From assembly GCA_018857735.1 (NCBI GenBank), contig JABMCL010003335.1, forward strand, positions 282,501 to 346,500: DNA of 64,000 nucleotides, written 5' to 3'. This DNA comes from Alviniconcha marisindica. Its lineage: Eukaryota; Mollusca; Gastropoda; Provannidae. The position numbers and the translations under genes were made by a program. Under the pieces are notes generated by a model. That model did no database searches. It was not told where the DNA came from and was given only the letters and a program-made list of their open reading frames with translations. Each line of letters begins with the position of its first letter. Position 1 is the first letter of the stretch. Below, one piece after another: positions 53,549 to 54,927 of the stretch.

Positions 53549-54927
53549 AGAACAAACAACCTCTTGTTGCTTGAATAAAGAGTTGGTGGTACAATTTTAA
53601 CATTTCATTTCACAGATTCGCCTCCAGTCCCTGCTTCTGATGTGTCCGCATTTACCTTCTCCATACCGCTGACTCACACCACTCGAAGCCAGAAGACCTC
53701 AACATCTTCCTCTGCGTCCGTAGCAGACACCCCAAGCCGATCAGCACGACCCAGAGCCAGATCAGAGTCTGAGCATGCTGCGGAGGAAGAAATGCCAGAC
53801 GTGGCTCTGGAAGCAGCACACTCAGCGAGTGAAGAGGCCTCCAAGACTGCGGATGGAAGCAAGGGCAAGCAGACCACGAAGAGGTATGGTGGGGCAAGAT
53901 ACACGTCTACCTTTTGAAAGGGCAGATAGGTTAGGTATGAGGTATTCTGGGGCACCATCTGTGCGTACTTTCTGAAGGGCAGATAGGTTATGTATGAGGT
54001 ATTGTGGGGCATGATTTGTGCGTACTCTCTGAAGGGCAGATAGGTTATGTATGAGATATACTGGGGCATGATTTGTGTGTACTTTCTGAAGGGCAGATAG
54101 GTTATGTCGGAGGTATTGTGGGGCATGATCTGTGTGTACTTTTTGAAGGGCAGATAGGTTATGTATGAGATATACTGGGGCATGATTTGTGTGTACTTTT
54201 TAAAGGGCAGATAGGTTATGTATGAGATACCCTGGGGCACAATCTGTGTGTACTTTCTGAAGGGCAGATAGGTTATGTATGAGGTATTCTGGGGCACGAT
54301 CTGTGTGTACTTTTTAAAGGGCAAATGGGTTATGTTTGAGGTATACTAGGGCACGATCTGTGTGTACTTTTTGAAGGGCATATGGGTTATGTTTGAGGTA
54401 TACTAGGGCACGATCTGTGTACTTTTTGAAGAGCATATGGGTTATGTTTGAGGTATACTAGGGCACGATCTGTGTGTACGTTTTGAAGGGTAGATAGGTT
54501 ATGTATGAGGTATTGTGGGGCACAATCTGTACGTTCTGGGACAGGTTTATCCACTTACCAAAAGGCAGGTAGGTTATGTTTGAGGAATACTGAGACATGA
54601 TATGGGTCTACTTTGCACACACACACACATGAGAGAGAATAGATGAAAAATCAATCAGAGGTTTACACACATCTTCATTTATGGTTTTGAATCCAAATCA
54701 CTGAATATTTGCTTGTTTTGATTTCCAGCAGCCGAAAGAAGGCCAAGTCAGCACCAGTTCCAAGTGCATCACCAACAGACAGTCCGATCAATGTCGTCTC
54801 ACCTGGGGAGCCAACCAGCAGTGGAACACTGGTTGAAAGTGGATCTCGCCTTCCTTCCAGACGATCGAAGACAAAGAGGTCGACTCTTACACGGGTGTTG
54901 CGCAAACGCAAAGCTAAACTTTGGTAG
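6965..54927 (+). CDS. AHCTF1: ELYS nucleoporin, complete 37-exon coding region
   Basis: ELYS binds chromatin and recruits the Nup107-160 complex, starting nuclear pore assembly after mitosis. The family has an N-terminal beta-propeller, an alpha-helical domain and a disordered DNA-binding tail. The spliced frame joined here is 7182 nt (2393 residues plus stop; the human protein is about 2266), and all 36 junctions keep phase. Family stretches I recognise include YQEPENDPKN (residues about 297-306), FDMNRWYHAQMP (about 436-447), HGFWLIDHMNF (about 853-863) and LLQRAQYVPAIRLN (about 1004-1017). The tail is rich in SPxRRS and TPER motifs and ends in RKRKAKLW. Start: ATG in a good context (ACCACCATG), 9 nt after an acceptor, followed by MRLDLRPS like the human start. 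No canonical RGRP AT-hook was seen. Identity is near certain; single exon edges are by-eye calls. Confidence 0.93.
7080..7378 (+). repeat. Short tandem repeat leading into the exon 2 acceptor
   Basis: A block of about 70-90 bp with core GCTGATGTACCTGTCC appears near 7140, 7188 and 7260. The real acceptor of exon 2 is the last member. The copy near 7290 includes a decoy acceptor and exon-like bases (ACACAGACAGAACTTGG against the true CCACAGATGGAACTTTA). Confidence 0.65.
7379..7635 (+). CDS. AHCTF1: ELYS coding exon 2
   Basis: Residues 39-124, phase 1 in and phase 0 out. Acceptor CCCCCACAG, donor CAG|GTGAGT. Encodes early beta-propeller blades (TLTWVYKGSVLEVVS and TRLLVAVNRS). A degenerate copy of its acceptor region lies just upstream in the intron. 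Confidence 0.9.
7758..7900 (+). repeat. Dispersed repeat, copy 1
   Basis: About 140 bp in intron 2 sharing GCAGCCTTAGAAAC and flanking sequence with 11883-12015 in intron 3, in the same orientation. The two copies lie on opposite sides of exon 3 and the 50-bp minisatellite. Family unknown. Confidence 0.6.
8506..8635 (+). CDS. AHCTF1: ELYS coding exon 3
   Basis: Residues 125-167 plus one base. Acceptor CATTTTCAG, donor GTGG|GTCAGT. Encodes VTVVEPVLTYGG and CGIVAVGTEGGYVYLV, a beta-propeller repeat matching the VTAIEPI region of vertebrate ELYS. The last exonic bases and the donor are the first unit of the minisatellite that follows. Confidence 0.9.
8625..11275 (+). repeat. Minisatellite of about 50-bp units seeded on the exon 3 donor
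   Basis: About 50 copies of a 44-52 bp unit. Each has an acceptor-like CACATTGCAG, about 24 bases ending ACCTTGTGG, and a donor-like GTTAGTGAC. The first unit is the real 3' end of exon 3. Units after 10810 diverge (ATTATAGACTGTGG), and a longer higher-order unit of about 120 bp is duplicated at 11010-11270. Long open frames here are products of the repeat, not genes. Confidence 0.93.
11883..12015 (+). repeat. Dispersed repeat, copy 2
   Basis: Partner of 7758-7900 (shared GCAGCCTTAGAAAC core, about 130 bp, same strand). Lies in intron 3 upstream of exon 4. Confidence 0.6.
12248..12403 (+). CDS. AHCTF1: ELYS coding exon 4
   Basis: Residues 168-219 plus one base. Acceptor TAATGACAG, donor GATG|GTCAGT. 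Encodes DMSLDSASS and ETDIDAMRQQAAQMGQHLALRL, matching the helical insertion after propeller blade 3 in vertebrate ELYS (VDLCLDD ... GRHLCFQL). An upstream acceptor at 12187-12189 (TTGATAG) would give a different frame and is not preferred. Confidence 0.85.
13236..13393 (+). repeat. Duplicated block before the exon 5 acceptor
   Basis: A block of about 55 bp (CAGGTTTGTGTTGAGTACT followed by a T-rich stretch) occurs at 13236-13290 and again at 13338-13393. The second copy ends in the true acceptor TTTTTTCAACAG, the first in a weak ACAATAG. A 21-bp poly-G (13210-13230) lies just upstream. Confidence 0.6.
13394..13465 (+). CDS. AHCTF1: ELYS coding exon 5
   Basis: Residues 220-243 plus one base. 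Acceptor TTCAACAG, donor GAAG|GTAACA. Encodes EQMNSNDCFHFRRPDL, a poorly conserved linker within the propeller. Supported mainly by phase continuity with both neighbours. Confidence 0.75.
13760..15115 (+). repeat. Minisatellite of about 60-85-bp units in intron 5
   Basis: About 15 imperfect units with cores GAAGTGTAGATCATCC, GTGTCAGCTTGCACTAAG and ACTGGCAAGTATGGGTAGG. The four units at 14020-14260 are almost identical, indicating recent expansion. Confidence 0.9.
15192..15300 (+). CDS. AHCTF1: ELYS coding exon 6
   Basis: Residues 244-279 plus two bases. Acceptor TGCTTTCAG, donor CTAGA|GTGAGT. Encodes VSSLKYMPQSGTLAIGYSFG and GFHLWKL, a typical propeller blade matching vertebrate STLSYISRTNQLAVGF. 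Confidence 0.92.
15865..15950 (+). repeat. CTGT and CT microsatellite
   Basis: Tandem CTGT units (15870-15913) followed by CT units (15919-15944) in intron 6. Confidence 0.9.
16072..16197 (+). CDS. AHCTF1: ELYS coding exon 7
   Basis: Residues 280-321 plus two bases. Acceptor CATGTTCAG, donor CAAAA|GTGAGT. Contains VYQEPENDPKNFAYFWV, one of the best conserved blocks of the ELYS propeller. Confidence 0.95.
16470..16620 (+). repeat. Tandem duplication in intron 7
   Basis: Two nearly identical units of about 70 bp (GCACATGGTCAGTTAT ... TTAGCTGTTTGTTAAATTG) side by side. Confidence 0.85.
16831..16915 (+). CDS. AHCTF1: ELYS coding exon 8
   Basis: Residues 322-350, phase 2 in and phase 0 out. Acceptor GCGTTTCAG, donor GAG|GTTAGT. 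Encodes SLCSVTLYQLSYARR and GYFYE, matching the DVLSLHLLQLAF ... ILYE region of vertebrate ELYS. Confidence 0.9.
17632..17850 (+). repeat. SINE-like dispersed repeat, copy 1
   Basis: Starts near GATTGATTGATGATCGCTTA and includes GAGCAGACTCACTGCGCTCG and GACATGGCTGGTGCCACATG-like sequence shared with 19812-20065 in the same orientation. No coding potential. Possibly a 3' part of a non-autonomous retroelement. Confidence 0.7.
18163..18328 (+). CDS. AHCTF1: ELYS coding exon 9, ending at a GC donor
   Basis: Residues 351-405 plus one base. Acceptor TTGTTTAG. The frame to exon 10 needs the exon to end at GAAG, followed by GCAAGT, so this is a GC-AG intron; I see no GT that keeps phase. Encodes ELNAVALRMDHN and ADPNYHPPTSL, in the variable propeller region. 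Confidence 0.82.
18673..18811 (+). CDS. AHCTF1: ELYS coding exon 10
   Basis: Residues 406-451 plus two bases. Acceptor CTGTTACTAG, donor TCAA|GTGAGC. Contains LCAFVWEAQ and FLSIFDMNRWYHAQMP; the last matches vertebrate LFDINRWYHAQMP almost exactly and is diagnostic for ELYS. Confidence 0.96.
19812..20065 (+). repeat. SINE-like dispersed repeat, copy 2
   Basis: Same family and strand as 17632-17850, longer at the 3' side (GACCAGGATCTTTTATGTGC). Lies in intron 10. Confidence 0.7.
20115..20415 (+). repeat. Minisatellite of about 20-28-bp units in intron 10
   Basis: About 11 units built on TTTGTTTGTAGCCTATCTCT. Each carries a TTTGTAG pseudo-acceptor. Confidence 0.9.
20582..20675 (+). CDS. AHCTF1: ELYS coding exon 11
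   Basis: Residues 452-483, phase 2 in and phase 0 out. Acceptor TTGCCCAG, donor TTG|GTAAGC. Encodes EVCPYFAVYHMNDAV, matching the CSYFALWSLESVV block. Confidence 0.9.
21112..21205 (+). CDS. AHCTF1: ELYS coding exon 12
   Basis: Residues 484-514 plus one base. Acceptor GTTGTTCAG, donor TTTTG|GTGAGT. Encodes SPMPPEQHFYPSSLAF, equivalent to vertebrate YPPPEQFFNPSTYNF. Confidence 0.93.
21686..21747 (+). CDS. AHCTF1: ELYS coding exon 13
   Basis: Residues 515-535. Acceptor ATGTTTCAG, donor CAG|GTTAGT. Encodes DAVCVLSNGIVSVSV, the closing strand region of the propeller (vertebrate DATCLLNSGVVHL). Confidence 0.92.
22258..22386 (+). CDS. AHCTF1: ELYS coding exon 14
   Basis: Residues 536-578. Acceptor TTCTGGCAG, donor GAG|GTATTG. 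Encodes FDLYHRCIQTGLMARSPD, matching DGYNRCLVAGLLSPR after the propeller. Confidence 0.9.
22526..22772 (+). mobile_element. TTAA-flanked miniature element, copy 2 (piggyBac-like)
   Basis: Bounded by TTAA on both sides, with inverted ends TTAACCCTTTCACTGCC and GGAGCAGTGAAGGGTTTAA. The interior is shared with copies at 215-429 and 63573-63802 (GGCATGTGAAAGGAT-like sequence, AAATATA, TTTTACAGGCTGG). A TTAA target plus CCC-starting ends is the signature of piggyBac-type elements. No coding capacity. Lies in intron 14. Confidence 0.7.
22868..22958 (+). CDS. AHCTF1: ELYS coding exon 15
   Basis: Residues 579-608 plus one base. Acceptor CATTCCCCAG, donor GGAG|GTAGGC. Encodes MALLTLALEQGKVRFITACV, start of the helical ELYS domain. 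Confidence 0.9.
24091..24180 (+). CDS. AHCTF1: ELYS coding exon 16
   Basis: Residues 609-638 plus one base. Acceptor CTGTTTCAG, donor CACCT|GTGAGT. Encodes LQFLLAWAWARVTAIKQQID, matching LRFVLEWTWNKV in the helical domain. Confidence 0.9.
24275..24800 (+). repeat. Minisatellite of about 38-bp units in intron 16
   Basis: About 13 copies of TCCTCTTCTTTATGATAATG followed by ACTATCATCTTTACTCCA. The units are very similar. Confidence 0.93.
25106..25222 (+). repeat. CA microsatellite
   Basis: CA dinucleotide run with a few CAAACA interruptions in intron 16. Confidence 0.97.
25265..25565 (+). repeat. Minisatellite of about 49-bp units before exon 17
   Basis: Six units of GTGGAGATTGTCAACAAATG followed by TACTGAATGGTCAATACTGA. 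The array ends about 20 bp before the exon 17 acceptor. Confidence 0.93.
25583..25723 (+). CDS. AHCTF1: ELYS coding exon 17
   Basis: Residues 639-685 plus one base. Acceptor TCGCTCCAG, donor CCAAG|GTGAGC. Encodes PLFDWCGAPVDQRMLQALQN and LGHLKTVLHVLL, matching [21 protein letters not shown] and LSNLNIVLSCF of the helical domain. Confidence 0.93.
25900..26185 (+). repeat. Three tandem blocks resembling the exon 17 donor
   Basis: GATCAAGGTAAGCTT-like blocks at about 25908, 26033 and 26122 resemble the true donor context GACCAAGGTGAGCT of exon 17. Each is followed by CACCTGCACGACTGGG-like sequence, in units of 90-125 bp. Confidence 0.55.
26755..26859 (+). CDS. AHCTF1: ELYS coding exon 18
   Basis: Residues 686-720 plus one base. 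Acceptor TTGTCTTCAG, donor GGCG|GTCAGT. Encodes YYHLKVILWFVHNGLLPEH, matching CQYAQVVLWFSHSGLLPE. Confidence 0.94.
27543..27639 (+). CDS. AHCTF1: ELYS coding exon 19
   Basis: Residues 721-752 plus two bases. Acceptor GCATCATCAG, donor CAGAG|GTAAGC. Encodes YIYPATELTQVFKDRRQQMM, matching NYPVIQNYYTSRRQKF. Confidence 0.92.
28098..28218 (+). CDS. AHCTF1: ELYS coding exon 20
   Basis: Residues 753-793, phase 0 out. Acceptor GTCCTGCAG, donor CAT|GTGAGT. Encodes MILIDALVHSAGDAVSQLW and GMYPPPSLH, matching LMIDGLVSQLGERIEKLW and KYPPASLH. It precedes the 9.3-kb intron that holds the transposon. Confidence 0.95.
28283..28777 (-). pseudogene. Degenerate DDE transposase fragment, copy 1
   Basis: A minus-strand frame of about 130 codons reads ISDGCTAQFKSK and later FGSRHGKSDCDWC. 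These resemble the second catalytic block (FSDGCAAQYKGR) and the HGKG block of the larger transposon at 30708-34597, but diverge enough to be another subfamily. There is no complete domain and no plausible start. Positions 28283-28588 are homologous to 36287-36580. Confidence 0.65.
28897..29330 (-). pseudogene. Degenerate transposon-type ORF fragment
   Basis: The minus strand reads continuously through VMQLQGDGNVLAGKCSKVIQ, DDKDLPCLQTALNTADVGHD and SYTLHADGI. I have seen this order of motifs in multicopy proteins of mollusc and cnidarian genomes that look transposon-derived, but I cannot name the family. An in-frame stop lies upstream near 29255, and the frame is lost after 28897. It may belong to the same relic as 28283-28777. 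Confidence 0.5.
29331..30707. other. AT-rich intron sequence, no gene seen
   Basis: Left flank of the transposon, probably including its 3' untranslated end. Contains a 17-bp poly-C (30254-30270) and ATAT tracts (30318-30350, 30478-30494). I could not find terminal inverted repeats by eye. Confidence 0.5.
30708..31847 (-). CDS. OTU-fold, vertnin-like module of the transposon
   Basis: 379 codons open. Residues 101-110 read ADGNCLPRAF, the OTU nucleophile motif (D102, C105); H264 in SHFVPL fits the catalytic His position. Residues 189-268 (GPWQILAAANVLHRQIHSVY through SHFVPLV) match the order of the N-terminal region of vertebrate vertnin (WHLYALASVLQRNIYSIYP ... FAPVV), but vertnin lacks the Cys. 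Residues 295-372 (KVGDFILTSFHIGRRLVQYH, EGEFVVKYLRN, LVEVLPPP) look like a small beta-rich domain often found at the C-terminus of such transposon proteins. It may be a ubiquitin-chain protease or a dead binding fold; activity is inference. The true N-terminus is probably fused to the upstream DDE frame. Confidence 0.68.
   Translation of the reverse strand: MTGRKSPAQPSMDSPLAARVTREEFFEEYYEKLQHAKTQQNFAEFMSVARKFQEEQASHSLSMPSSEPLQWKDCTPSDQAAQNLLPSGGVPPGYYPASTAADGNCLPRAFSTAAFGDDSHHKELRIRITCELAVNKQRYLSPAYVAKGTRLDGEASVFFYHQSGNFLHRDLKRAYELEVMASATNSKEMGPWQILAAANVLHRQIHSVYPNLGGSVVRREVNRVFYCDHATSESQPANFPIWIMWSSNREDLENVNPVFWMASHFVPLVKEGEMREQDTDDDILNQGFCEAPLPKVGDFILTSFHIGRRLVQYHALVVSPEDHSMELQEGEFVVKYLRNSGNTFVLPVRDDISVVSLQNLVEVLPPPTIDNRGHHCFAS
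31768..32988 (-). CDS. DDE transposase-like core of the transposon
   Basis: 406 codons open. Candidate catalytic residues: D135 in VMDFAEN, D223 in IFSDGCAAQYK, and D260 or E262 in GSEHGKGEADGETG. The RNase-H-like spacing D135-D223 is 88. Cys clusters at 17-38 (C17, C29, C34, C37, C38) and near 350-368 (CFCIACKD ... LCQN) suggest zinc binding at both ends. These motifs recur in many animal repeat-derived proteins. I do not assign a superfamily. The end overlaps the OTU frame in another register, so a one-base indel or an unseen splice joins them. Confidence 0.68.
   Translation of the reverse strand: MEMKIPNEQALFNLLLCPKGDSPFPSSDCIYGQCQQCCDVSGTLRTHFQSLLDLRPTVTWNRWARTSSNGKTTREPETMQGSTEDLMQQLTDHDLKKPALNTTFITHFFTADWQYYQYRLLKQNLKSGEVMLVMDFAENRKSQYQDEIKSAHFNKQQIRLHPVIAFYRSQSGQLVRHALDFITDDVVHDHNAVHHFMSCSLHFLQEKLMLPAEGPLKVYIFSDGCAAQYKGRGTFVDLTHYALPVQRIYYGSEHGKGEADGETGAISKSLEAAVLCRKVFIRHAADLHQWCVQNLSKDEDLSKRTFFFVGPDQIQRGRQKTNVKCIPGCRQFHQVVALSQLVLKAQRLACFCIACKDNHPELCQNRGYTGLYKIHIMKQVVDRQEEPSSAQHGQSSGSASHKRRIF
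32966..33415 (-). CDS. N-terminal Cys-containing region of the transposase
   Basis: 149 codons open. Contains CYFLREDVSRVLPNKR, YSMFKAEHPEIKVSYSLFTQ, then CLCVYCLNVQLKLHAL, a probable DNA-binding or zinc region found before DDE cores of this kind. The first 194 nt overlap the upstream basic frame and the last 23 nt overlap the DDE frame, each offset by one base. Probably not a separate gene but a middle segment of one protein. Confidence 0.6.
   Translation of the reverse strand: MLGCLSTPLHHFRNTVAETFSKKKFVLQGRSCWKGRKEHSLLTEDKRKIQCYFLREDVSRVLPNKRYARKEGAGYVMQQTLRGAYSMFKAEHPEIKVSYSLFTQLRLKNVRKISSAFSESCLCVYCLNVQLKLHALNSFRAWCGNENSK
33222..33924 (-). CDS. Basic N-terminal region of the transposase, exon 2
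   Basis: Acceptor AATTTCAG (minus strand) at 33925-33932. It joins in frame to 34527-34337 to read LARNRSMCYRERMQKL. Contains PPKRPRHMTEEEYKEHRCQ and KKRTREKDKVYRRMKR, highly basic and helical, probably nuclear localisation and DNA contact. The useful frame ends near 33290, where the next segment continues one base out of register. Confidence 0.6.
34337..34527 (-). CDS. Basic N-terminal region of the transposase, exon 1
   Basis: Starts at ATG (34527-34525) with MMSSSSATRRQILKEKDPEK and ends at donor GCCAG|GTATGT. The 412-nt intron restores the frame at 33924. ATGs further upstream are possible starts. Charged helical sequence with no known domain. Confidence 0.5.
35110..35145 (-). promoter_or_regulatory. 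Possible transposon promoter element
   Basis: An inverted CCAAT box (GATTGGTC on plus, GACCAATC on minus) about 600 bp upstream of the transposase start. Weak, based only on the motif. Confidence 0.2.
35800..36275 (+). repeat. Duplicated SINE-like tail blocks
   Basis: Blocks at 35805-35925 and 36150-36260 share CGCCCTGATTTAACTG-like, GGTTGACTGGGCATAA and CTGCAGGCGAGTGGGATCC sequences. They belong to the dispersed tail family seen again at 37023, 37160, 37287, 38281, 39036, 41738, 41806, 41908, 44447 and 46513. Confidence 0.7.
36287..36580 (-). pseudogene. Degenerate DDE transposase fragment, copy 2
   Basis: Homologous to 28283-28588 in the same orientation, reading ISDGCAAQFKSK. A 2-bp difference (GACCTCTTCAG against GACCTTCAG) breaks the frame before the HGKG block. 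Truncated at 36580, where the minisatellite before exon 21 begins. Confidence 0.65.
36585..37475 (+). repeat. Tandem array containing copies of the exon 21 acceptor
   Basis: About nine units of 85-135 bp, each with TTTGTACACAATGTGCAG and then GACTGCCTGTCTTT. The last member is the true acceptor TGTACATGATGTGCAG|GCAG of exon 21. Some units also carry the SINE-like tail (CTGATATAACTGTACTGG). Confidence 0.85.
37476..37586 (+). CDS. AHCTF1: ELYS coding exon 21
   Basis: Residues 794-830, phase 0 on both sides. Acceptor ATGTGCAG, donor CAG|GTAGGG. Encodes LSTYLLDSIGENTKNAIILY and FDMAAV, matching [25 protein letters not shown]. Confidence 0.94.
37786..38419 (-). pseudogene. Mutator-like transposase relic
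   Basis: Minus strand starts MATKRHSITATEATQLILDG (38419), continues after an insertion with SIFCVACSECGGNLTVAFGE, and near 37940-37790 reads MLSDGESTAHKAVVATAPYG and ECVNHAHKRMGTVLRKL. A CxxCG block followed by SDGxS and ECxNHxxKRMG is what I know from metazoan Mutator-like transposases. The catalytic middle is deleted and frames change, so it is inactive. Lies in ELYS intron 21. Confidence 0.6.
38281..38340 (+). mobile_element. Retroposed 60-bp SINE-like tail with target-site duplication
   Basis: Contains CCCTGATATAACCGCACCGG and GGTTGACTGGGTGTAAAA and ends in TTACTTACTTACT. Flanked by CCCCTTCATCG (38270-38280) and CCCCCTCATCG (38341-38351), an 11-bp duplication with one mismatch. It interrupts the Mutator relic, so it is younger than the relic. 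Confidence 0.7.
38760..38832 (+). repeat. Dispersed repeat fragment
   Basis: GTCCTGAGGTGACCCTGTG ... GACAGGACATTAAAATC is shared with 42805-42862 (GTCCTGAGGTGACTGTGTG ... GACAGGACAGTAAAATC), same strand. Short retroelement-like tail of unknown family. Confidence 0.55.
39273..39374 (+). CDS. AHCTF1: ELYS coding exon 22
   Basis: Residues 831-864, phase 0 on both sides. Acceptor CCCTTGCAG, donor CCAG|GTACTG. Encodes GLVQQIHGFWLIDHMNFQ, matching VKLIQGFWLIDHNDYE. Confidence 0.96.
39358..39720 (+). repeat. Tandem copies of the exon 22 donor region
   Basis: The exon end TCGACCACATGAACTTCCAG with its donor is repeated four more times in degenerate form. Decoy exon ends fall at 39456, 39530, 39616 and 39694, each followed by GTACTGTG or GTAGTGTG and GCATTTGTTG-like sequence. 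Confidence 0.88.
40275..40465 (+). CDS. AHCTF1: ELYS coding exon 23
   Basis: Residues 865-927 plus two bases. Acceptor TTCTTCAG, donor AACAG|GTGACT. Encodes LVPWQHTCILRALLHQGEL and ASRYLSMRNPPI, matching [31 protein letters not shown]. Confidence 0.95.
40545..41057 (+). repeat. Tandem array containing copies of the exon 24 acceptor
   Basis: About eight units with core TGAACTGTACATTGTGTGC then ATCAGGCTGGTGTG. The final member is the true acceptor TGTGTGCGTCAG|GCTGGTGTGG of exon 24, so the copies include exonic bases. Confidence 0.88.
41058..41152 (+). CDS. AHCTF1: ELYS coding exon 24
   Basis: Residues 928-959 plus one base. Acceptor GTGCGTCAG, donor CAGC|GTGAGT. Encodes LVWQAVAHVRHSCGSVDQED and MLRHIFLQCQQ, matching [29 protein letters not shown]. 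Confidence 0.93.
42057..42253 (+). CDS. AHCTF1: ELYS coding exon 25
   Basis: Residues 960-1025, phase 0 out. Acceptor CAATTGTAG, donor ACG|GTTAGC. Encodes LMELLFKLPLTDQEEQCLQN and LLQRAQYVPAIRLN, the conserved end of the helical ELYS domain. Confidence 0.96.
42889..43036 (+). CDS. AHCTF1: ELYS coding exon 26
   Basis: Residues 1026-1074 plus one base. Acceptor GGTATCCAG, donor GAGG|GTAAGC. Encodes RARDRAKTRNAVVDGFRRAL, matching the vertebrate RERSLARNSILDQYGKILP helix. Confidence 0.92.
43104..43550 (+). repeat. Tandem copies of the exon 27 acceptor and exon start
   Basis: Four units of 103-111 bp precede the true exon. Each has TTTCTGTGGCCAG followed by about 50 exon-like bases (TACCCCGCCCCAAGCCGCTG ...). 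Decoy exon starts: 43117, 43220, 43331, 43440. All copies read AGATGAGCC where the true exon has AGACGAGCC, so they contain an in-frame TGA. Confidence 0.92.
43551..43755 (+). CDS. AHCTF1: ELYS coding exon 27
   Basis: Residues 1075-1142 plus two bases. Acceptor CTGTGGCCAG, donor GAGAG|GTAGGA. Encodes PRPKPLSTVINQRL, matching the vertebrate SRPKPLSAV motif, then an acidic Glu-rich stretch (LLAEEEGEEEGRMEEEEK). Of five similar acceptors, only this one leads to an uninterrupted frame. Confidence 0.92.
44013..44087 (+). CDS. AHCTF1: ELYS coding exon 28
   Basis: Residues 1143-1167 plus two bases. Acceptor TTGTTGACAG, donor CTCAG|GTATGT. Encodes GPFLCTPTTPKVRSRL, similar to AFFGTPISKASQKISRL. Confidence 0.88.
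44719..44826 (+). CDS. AHCTF1: ELYS coding exon 29
   Basis: Residues 1168-1203 plus two bases. Acceptor CTGTTTCAG, donor ATCAG|GTGAGA. Encodes QVVYPAVKETTPAFLSTT, disordered tail start. Confidence 0.82.
44835..45335 (+). repeat. Minisatellite of about 25-bp units after exon 29
   Basis: About 20 units of GGTTAACAGCAGGCTTGTTA, starting 10-15 bp after the donor. Each unit has an AACAGCAG pseudo-acceptor. Confidence 0.93.
46029..46186 (+). CDS. AHCTF1: ELYS coding exon 30
   Basis: Residues 1204-1256 plus one base. Acceptor TCTCTGCAG, donor AAAG|GTTTGT. Encodes HQTTTPHSILKVSRLPRTSP, matching the EFTPQSILRSTLRSTP block. Confidence 0.9.
46950..47240 (+). other. GC-rich patch with an open frame in intron 30
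   Basis: A 62-codon open stretch (46959-47144) rich in Pro and Gly inside a CpG-rich segment. No acceptor/donor pair gives an in-frame cassette exon compatible with phase 1 on both sides. Probably noncoding; an alternative exon or internal promoter cannot be excluded. Confidence 0.25.
47338..47525 (+). repeat. Imperfect CA and CTCT microsatellite
   Basis: Interrupted ACACATGCA and TCTCTCTGTC units in intron 30. Confidence 0.85.
47648..47879 (+). CDS. AHCTF1: ELYS coding exon 31
   Basis: Residues 1257-1333 plus two bases. Acceptor GACTCCCCAG, donor AAAC|GTAAGG. Pro/Ser/Thr-rich, ending in TPKQIRFAEPE. The KxIxF core sits where vertebrate ELYS has TRISFVEED and resembles a PP1 docking motif. 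Confidence 0.9.
48499..48656 (+). CDS. AHCTF1: ELYS coding exon 32
   Basis: Residues 1334-1386 plus one base. Acceptor GTGGTGCAG, donor GCAG|GTCAGT. Acidic disordered sequence (LSDEDSQHESSP, MSDEEITFNFSRQ). Confidence 0.85.
49032..50269 (+). CDS. AHCTF1: ELYS coding exon 33 (long tail exon)
   Basis: Residues 1387-1799, phase 0 out. Acceptor CCTTTGCAG, donor ACAAG|GTGGGT. Low-complexity Ser/Thr/Pro/Arg sequence. Several SPxRR units near the end (VSPSRRSLRKSAERS, PSPSRRSSRRSEERS, ATPERTGR) fit CDK-type SPxR/TPxR sites and minor-groove-binding SPRR motifs. Contains ITPERSVKPTRTSRRATLRK. No recognised folded domain. Confidence 0.92.
50270..50515 (+). repeat. Minisatellite of about 46-bp units after exon 33
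   Basis: Five units of GGTTTGTGTCATTAGCTC followed by CGGTTGTTTGATTGTTTTAT, starting directly at the exon 33 donor. Confidence 0.92.
51336..52596 (+). CDS. AHCTF1: ELYS coding exon 34 (long tail exon)
   Basis: Residues 1800-2219 plus one base. Acceptor ATATTTCCAG, donor ACGG|GTAGGT. A second good acceptor (GTCTTTTCAG, exon from 51393) is also in frame and would shorten the protein by 19 residues. Highly repetitive: SPSRRSTRRAAP, SPARRSTRHLGTPE, SPSRRSGRHSKTPE, then about four copies of a 24-residue unit based on PASPGRRSARxDRTxxGxSV. Expected to be an Arg-rich disordered chromatin-binding tail. Confidence 0.9.
53033..53089 (+). CDS. AHCTF1: ELYS coding exon 35
   Basis: Residues 2220-2238 plus one base. 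Acceptor TCTTTTGCAG, donor AGCAG|GTAAGT. Encodes FQFAPPTPLSGIQAD across the junction, resembling the vertebrate RLISPLASPADG stretch near the C-terminus. Confidence 0.88.
53172..53480 (+). repeat. Minisatellite of about 50-bp units in intron 35
   Basis: About six units of GGGACAGCAAAATCCAAGGA followed by CAGACCCC ... TGTAAATGTACATGA. Confidence 0.93.
53493..53546 (+). repeat. CT microsatellite
   Basis: Uninterrupted TC dinucleotide run in intron 35. Confidence 0.97.
53616..53883 (+). CDS. AHCTF1: ELYS coding exon 36
   Basis: Residues 2239-2327 plus two bases. Acceptor ATTTCACAG, donor AAGAG|GTATGG. Encodes DVSAFTFSIPLTHTTRSQK then an acidic and Ser-rich linker. Confidence 0.9.
53884..54600 (+). 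repeat. Minisatellite of about 57-bp units seeded on the exon 36 donor
   Basis: About 12 units of TATGAGGTATTGTGGGGCA then TGATTTGTGTGTACTTTCTG and AAGGGCAGATAGGTT. The first unit overlaps the exon 36 end (GAAGAGGTATGGTGGGGCA), so each copy repeats a GAG|GTAT donor-like site. Confidence 0.9.
54729..54927 (+). CDS. AHCTF1: ELYS coding exon 37 (terminal, TAG stop)
   Basis: Residues 2328-2393 and stop. Tandem acceptor TTTCCAGCAG: use of the second AG would drop one Ser. Encodes SRRSKTKRSTLTRVLRKRKA and ends KLW, the counterpart of the vertebrate end KKLSSYPKQILRRKML. Basic C-terminal motif, probably for chromatin binding or nuclear import. Confidence 0.93.
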
